From: VFKI01 sp964647825
Lineage (GTDB): Bacteria > Pseudomonadota > Gammaproteobacteria > DSM-16500
Assembly (NCBI GenBank): GCA_964647825.1
Contig: CAZYJL010000002.1
Span: forward strand, 1-64,000
Direction of reading: 5' to 3'
Length of the DNA: 64,000 nucleotides
Shown: positions 60,820 through 64,000 of the stretch, piece after piece
Layout: each line of letters starts with the position of its first letter
How positions within the stretch are numbered: the first letter of the stretch is position 1
The notes under the pieces: generated by a model
What the model was told of the DNA's origin: nothing
The model's input: the letters and a program-made list of their open reading frames with translations, nothing else
Databases searched by the model: none
Program-made: the position numbers and the translations under genes

Positions 60820-61152
60820 ATGCCAATTTCACGACTCAGTCTCTTTTCACCTTCTTCTTTACTCAACATCACGATACAAGCAATGATGATTACTGGCTAT
60901 AATATGTACTTCGAGCAAAAAAGAATAAAGACACTTGAAAACACTCAAAATATCAATCCAATAAATACAACAACAGAAAACAGTATGCATGATGCAGCAA
61001 CACTATATTATCTCCTTGCAGCACAAAATTTTTTTGGGAGACAAACAGATAATAGAAATCGATTTTTTCAACAAAAATCACCCATGCAAACCAATCTAGA
61101 AAAAATGATTCAAAAAGAAAAAACAAACATATTTTCTCGTCCTAGAAAATAG
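60820..61152 (+). CDS. Small hypothetical protein
   Basis: A 110-residue protein (MPISRLSLFSPSSLLNITIQ...), weakly hydrophobic near the N-terminus (LLNITIQAMMITGYNMYF), then polar and Asn/Lys/Gln-rich, ending IFSRPRK. The ATG at 60820 has GAGG about 9 nt upstream. A long hairpin follows the stop. I recognise no family. It neighbours the carrier-like protein in an accessory block behind tRNA-Asn. Confidence 0.5.
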   Translation: MPISRLSLFSPSSLLNITIQAMMITGYNMYFEQKRIKTLENTQNINPINTTTENSMHDAATLYYLLAAQNFFGRQTDNRNRFFQQKSPMQTNLEKMIQKEKTNIFSRPRK

Positions 61153-61199
61153 TTGAAAAAAATATCAAGCACAGCAAAACCTATTAATTAATTCACCCT

Positions 61200-61248
61200 G
61201 CTATTATTGCCTATTATTGGAATTTACTCCGATAATGGGCAATATAGC
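61200..61248. terminator. Long imperfect hairpin behind the 110-residue gene
   Basis: GCTATTATTGCCTATTATTGG and CCGATAATGGGCAATATAGC pair over about 19 positions with small bulges and an 8-nt loop, 48 nt after the stop. It is followed only by CTTTATAAC, so it is a possible terminator or processed RNA end rather than a textbook terminator. Confidence 0.45.
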
Positions 61249-61360
61249 TTTATAACAACAAAAACACATCAGGTGCTTAGTTAACGTATTCACTGAGTAA
61301 CAGTTGTTAATCAGCTATCATAAAAAATAAAACAATAATTGCAGTAAAATGATTTATAGA

Positions 61361-62662
61361 TTAATACCCACCAAACGATGGCACGGGCGATGAGAATAAT
61401 TCATTATCATTATTTTCTTCGTCAGAAGATGCACTCAAAACACGTTGATGACGATCAAAAAACAAAATACCACGATCAACAAACTCTGAAACACCTTTAT
61501 AAATCGGTGGTACGACAAAATATAACATTGCATTCGTCAAGCTTGCCGAAAAAGTTATTTTCATCATTTTCATTGCACCAACATCTTTCAGTAAAGTACG
61601 CATCATATCAGGCACAGAAGGCGCAAAATAATCCGCGTGCATACTCGCTACTTGATTTGTTGCAATTAAATTTAAACCTGCTGAAGGAACGCCTGAAATT
61701 GTCCCTGCAATCATAGAAGCTACTGCATCTTTTACAAATGAATTTTCAAATTGATCTGAAGCAAACATTTCAGAAAAATAATTTCTTAAACCATAACCAC
61801 CTAATACAAAAGAACTACCTGCCCATCTCGCATAAAAACCTGGCGCACCTTCAAGCATATAAATAACCGCAGTACGCTTCTTTGCAAGTTGCGGTGACAC
61901 ACGAAGTTGATATGGCTGACCATCTTTATTTTTGATTCCATTGAGTGTTTCCACTGTCCCCTGAAACCATGGATTATATGTCCACATTGTTTCTGGCAAA
62001 GAAATAGCGAGTGAAAAAGCAGAGGTTTGCAGAATTTTTTTCAGATCTAATTTACTTTCTTTTGACTGTGAAGCCTCAGCAGAAAGCATCGTGACATGTG
62101 TGAGTGCTTTTACTGCTAAAGCATCTTGATCTTTTTTTGAAAATTCAACAGATTCTGTATGTTCATGCTTCTCATTTTCAAATGAATTATCTAAATGACT
62201 CTTTACTCGTACACCTACATTTTTTTTCATTGATCCATTCAAGGCCCAAAATAACACTTTAAATATAGACGTAGCTTTTGATTCAGATGACACTTGCCCA
62301 CCGACAGAAACACGTGTTAGCAATATATTAATTGGTGCTGTTACACCTGTTATTAATAAACTTGAGGATAGAATTTCTATTGCTTCACGCAACATAAGCG
62401 CTAAAAATGTAGGAGAAAATTTAAGCTCAATATTTTTTACTTGTTGAGATGTTGTTTTTATAACTGCATCTTCCACCATTTTTTTTGGAATAGTCTTTTT
62501 AATAAAAAACTGTCGATGAAGTAAAGCAGTTGATGTTAATGTTTGCGTTGAACACGCACGATCAAATGTACTATTTTCTAAAACTTTTTTAATAGTTGGC
62601 CTAAAAGCATGATGCGGACCAACAGTTGTTTCTTTCTTTACTTTCTGACTCAGTTCAACCAT
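61361..62662 (-). CDS. Hypothetical protein resembling the mitochondrial carrier fold, candidate effector
   Basis: 433 residues. Several hydrophobic segments (about 85-118, 210-225, 265-300, 312-335, 365-390) are arranged in three units that recall mitochondrial carriers: a helix with a Pro kink followed by a basic residue (TGVTAPINILLTRV; ISLPETMW; SGVPSAGLNLIATNQ), then a loop ending in an EG/KG-type turn (MLEGAPGFYARWAGSSFVLGG; LLKDVGAMKMMKITFSASL). The canonical Px[DE]xx[KR] motif is not intact in any unit. Legionella LncP is a known effector of this carrier family. The C-terminus is acidic and polar (SSDEENNDNELFSS), like many Dot/Icm signals. AGGAG lies about 10 nt before the ATG. The fold assignment is tentative. 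Confidence 0.5.
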   Translation of the reverse strand: MVELSQKVKKETTVGPHHAFRPTIKKVLENSTFDRACSTQTLTSTALLHRQFFIKKTIPKKMVEDAVIKTTSQQVKNIELKFSPTFLALMLREAIEILSSSLLITGVTAPINILLTRVSVGGQVSSESKATSIFKVLFWALNGSMKKNVGVRVKSHLDNSFENEKHEHTESVEFSKKDQDALAVKALTHVTMLSAEASQSKESKLDLKKILQTSAFSLAISLPETMWTYNPWFQGTVETLNGIKNKDGQPYQLRVSPQLAKKRTAVIYMLEGAPGFYARWAGSSFVLGGYGLRNYFSEMFASDQFENSFVKDAVASMIAGTISGVPSAGLNLIATNQVASMHADYFAPSVPDMMRTLLKDVGAMKMMKITFSASLTNAMLYFVVPPIYKGVSEFVDRGILFFDRHQRVLSASSDEENNDNELFSSPVPSFGGY

Positions 62663-63038
62663 TCACACTTCTCCTAGTGATATTGTATTTTCTTAAAACT
62701 CAAAATAATGCTAAAAAAATTAAATTCAACTTTTATGTATACAATAAATACATAATTGCTAAGGGATTACAGCAAAAATTTTCCTATAAAAGAAAAACTG
62801 GGTATTATCGCTTTACGATGCCAACGTATATGTATTTGACAAAACTGATTTTTAAAAACTTAATTTATTGATTATATTGATAAAAAAATAAATATTATAA
62901 AAATAATAATAAAATCAACAAGATAAAAAAATCATGTTTTATCAATATAATCAATAAGTTACTGGATAATTCGCCGTGAGACATACTGCGCTTTACTGAT
63001 TTCACCTGCTTTCTCAAACAGTTAACGCATCACAAAAA
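62663..63038. other. Intergenic region with a 21-bp perfect inverted repeat, no gene
   Basis: About 375 bp of very AT-rich DNA between serS and the carrier-like gene. TTATTGATTATATTGATAAAA (62865-62885) recurs exactly inverted at 62937-62957 with 51 nt between. Its place after serS and before the next minus-strand gene fits a large terminator stem or an operator. No other feature is seen. Confidence 0.6.
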
Positions 63039-64000
63039 TTACACCACAATCACATCACACCCCATATAAGACTGTAAAACTGTCGGCACACGAATGGCGC
63101 CGGTACTATCTTGATAATTTTCCAAAATAGCGACCATCGTTCTACCAATTGCTAATGCAGAGCCATTTAAAGTATGAACTAATTCTGGCTTACCCGTCTC
63201 AGGGTGTCGAAAACGCGCTTTCATCCGTCTTGCTTGAAATGCTTCTGTATTGCTGCAAGATGAAATTTCACGATACGCTTGCTGACCTGGCAACCATACC
63301 TCAAGATCATATGTTTTTGCCGCCGCAAAACCTAAATCACCTGTACATAATGCAATGACACGATAAGGTAATTCTAATTTTTGCAATACACTTTCTGCAT
63401 GCTGTGTTAATACTTCTAATGCTTCATACGATTTGTCAGGTGAAACAATTTGTACTAACTCCACTTTTTCAAATTGATGCTGACGAATCATCCCACGAGT
63501 ATCTTTTCCATAAGAGCCTGCTTCACTGCGAAAGCAGTGTGAATGGCAAACGAATTTCAGTGGTAATGCGGCATAATCAAGAATCGTATCAGAAACAAGA
63601 TTTGTGACAGGAACTTCTGCAGTAGGGATGAGATAATAATTACTTTCTGATTGAATTGCAAATAAATCTTCATGCATTTTTGGCAATTGTCCCGTACCAA
63701 ACAATGCAGCTGCATTCACAAGATACGGCACAGAAACTTCTTGATAACCATGTTGTTCGGTATGCAAATCCAACATAAATTGCGCAAGTGCACGCTGTAA
63801 TTTTGCTAATTGATTTTGTAAGACAACAAAACGTGCGCCCGATAATTTTGCGGCACGCTCAAAATTCATACCTAACTTTTCACCTAGCGTCACATGATCT
63901 TTTGGTACAAAATCAAATACCGTCGGTTCACCAACCACACGAATAAGTTTATTTTCTTTTTCTGAGCGACCAATTGGCACAGATGCATCTGGGATATTCG
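63039..64000 (-). CDS. serS: Serine--tRNA ligase, N-terminal part outside window
   Basis: The C-terminal about 320 residues of the class II seryl-tRNA synthetase; the N-terminal coiled-coil arm (about 105-110 residues) lies beyond position 64000. The visible frame enters with NIPDASVPIGRSEKEN, where other SerRS proteins read NIPxxSVPxG, and contains motif 2 (FRSEAGSYGKDTRGMIRQHQFEKVELV) and motif 3 (NGSALAIGRTMVAILENYQ). It ends 376 nt from the carrier-like gene downstream. Confidence 0.95.
   Translation of the reverse strand, partial: NIPDASVPIGRSEKENKLIRVVGEPTVFDFVPKDHVTLGEKLGMNFERAAKLSGARFVVLQNQLAKLQRALAQFMLDLHTEQHGYQEVSVPYLVNAAALFGTGQLPKMHEDLFAIQSESNYYLIPTAEVPVTNLVSDTILDYAALPLKFVCHSHCFRSEAGSYGKDTRGMIRQHQFEKVELVQIVSPDKSYEALEVLTQHAESVLQKLELPYRVIALCTGDLGFAAAKTYDLEVWLPGQQAYREISSCSNTEAFQARRMKARFRHPETGKPELVHTLNGSALAIGRTMVAILENYQDSTGAIRVPTVLQSYMGCDVIVV

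Noticed and set aside
1..64000. CRISPR arrays, prophage, transposase genes, replication origin.
   Set aside because: No regularly spaced repeats, phage or transposase-like proteins, or DnaA-box clusters were seen; the inverted-repeat elements are non-coding.

Overview
This window is a chromosomal segment of an AT-rich gammaproteobacterium. Gene content and gene order (gacA-uvrC-pgsA-tRNA-Gly, dnaQ/rnhA/yafS next to mltD, bamD/rluD/pgeF, gyrA-cmk-rpsA, thrS-infC-rpmI-rplT-pheST-ihfA, uvrB/aspC) are those of gammaproteobacteria. Lysine-rich, eukaryote-like or unrecognised proteins inserted between housekeeping genes point to the order Legionellales (relatives of Legionella, Coxiella, Rickettsiella). 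No rRNA or Dot/Icm secretion gene lies in the window, so both the placement and any effector label are inferences.

Layout. 1-8.4 kb: tRNA-Gly, phospholipid synthesis (pgsA), excision repair (uvrC), a GacA/LetA response regulator, tRNA-Ser, yccA, dnaQ, rnhA, yafS, mltD. 8.4-12.6 kb: a 1174-residue fused flavoprotein and an unknown 234-residue protein. 12.8-21.9 kb, all on the minus strand: MsrB-MsrA, an HSDL2-like dehydrogenase, three minor pilins, serC, fumC, pepN and a small secreted protein. 22-26.1 kb: ubiG, a MupP/Gph phosphatase, ygfZ, nadE. 26.1-30.1 kb: a divergent pair of candidate effectors, one a Wip-like PPP phosphatase. 30.4-38.8 kb: bamD, rluD, pgeF, a DegQ-like protease and an RND efflux pair. 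38.9-41.9 kb: a repeat-containing unknown and a MICAL-like FAD monooxygenase. 42-58.7 kb, all on the minus strand: rpsA, cmk, gyrA, fadD, tRNA-Pro, ihfA, pheT, pheS, rplT, rpmI, infC, thrS, tRNA-Val, uvrB. 58.8-64 kb: aspC, tRNA-Asn, a small unknown, a protein resembling a mitochondrial carrier, and the 3' part of serS.

The most notable non-coding signal is two families of short non-coding inverted-repeat elements (MITE-like). Family I is about 130 bp with TA at its termini and has copies at 2576, 5563 and 59987. Family II is about 180-190 bp and has copies at 23363, 32980 and 56477. All six copies begin 7-16 nt after the stop codon of a gene, so they form its 3' UTR. Two copies of family I lie between neighbouring same-strand genes (gacA/uvrC and rnhA/dnaQ) and leave an open frame into the next gene. 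The family II end is itself a small hairpin followed by a T run in at least one copy. No transposase is present.

Regulatory details readable from sequence: an AUU start for infC overlapping the thrS stop, a TTG start for gacA behind a perfect Shine-Dalgarno sequence, a strong hairpin plus U tract between rplT and pheS (likely attenuator), sigma70 promoters for four tRNA genes, and an inverted repeat covering the ribosome-binding region of the 342-residue unknown gene.
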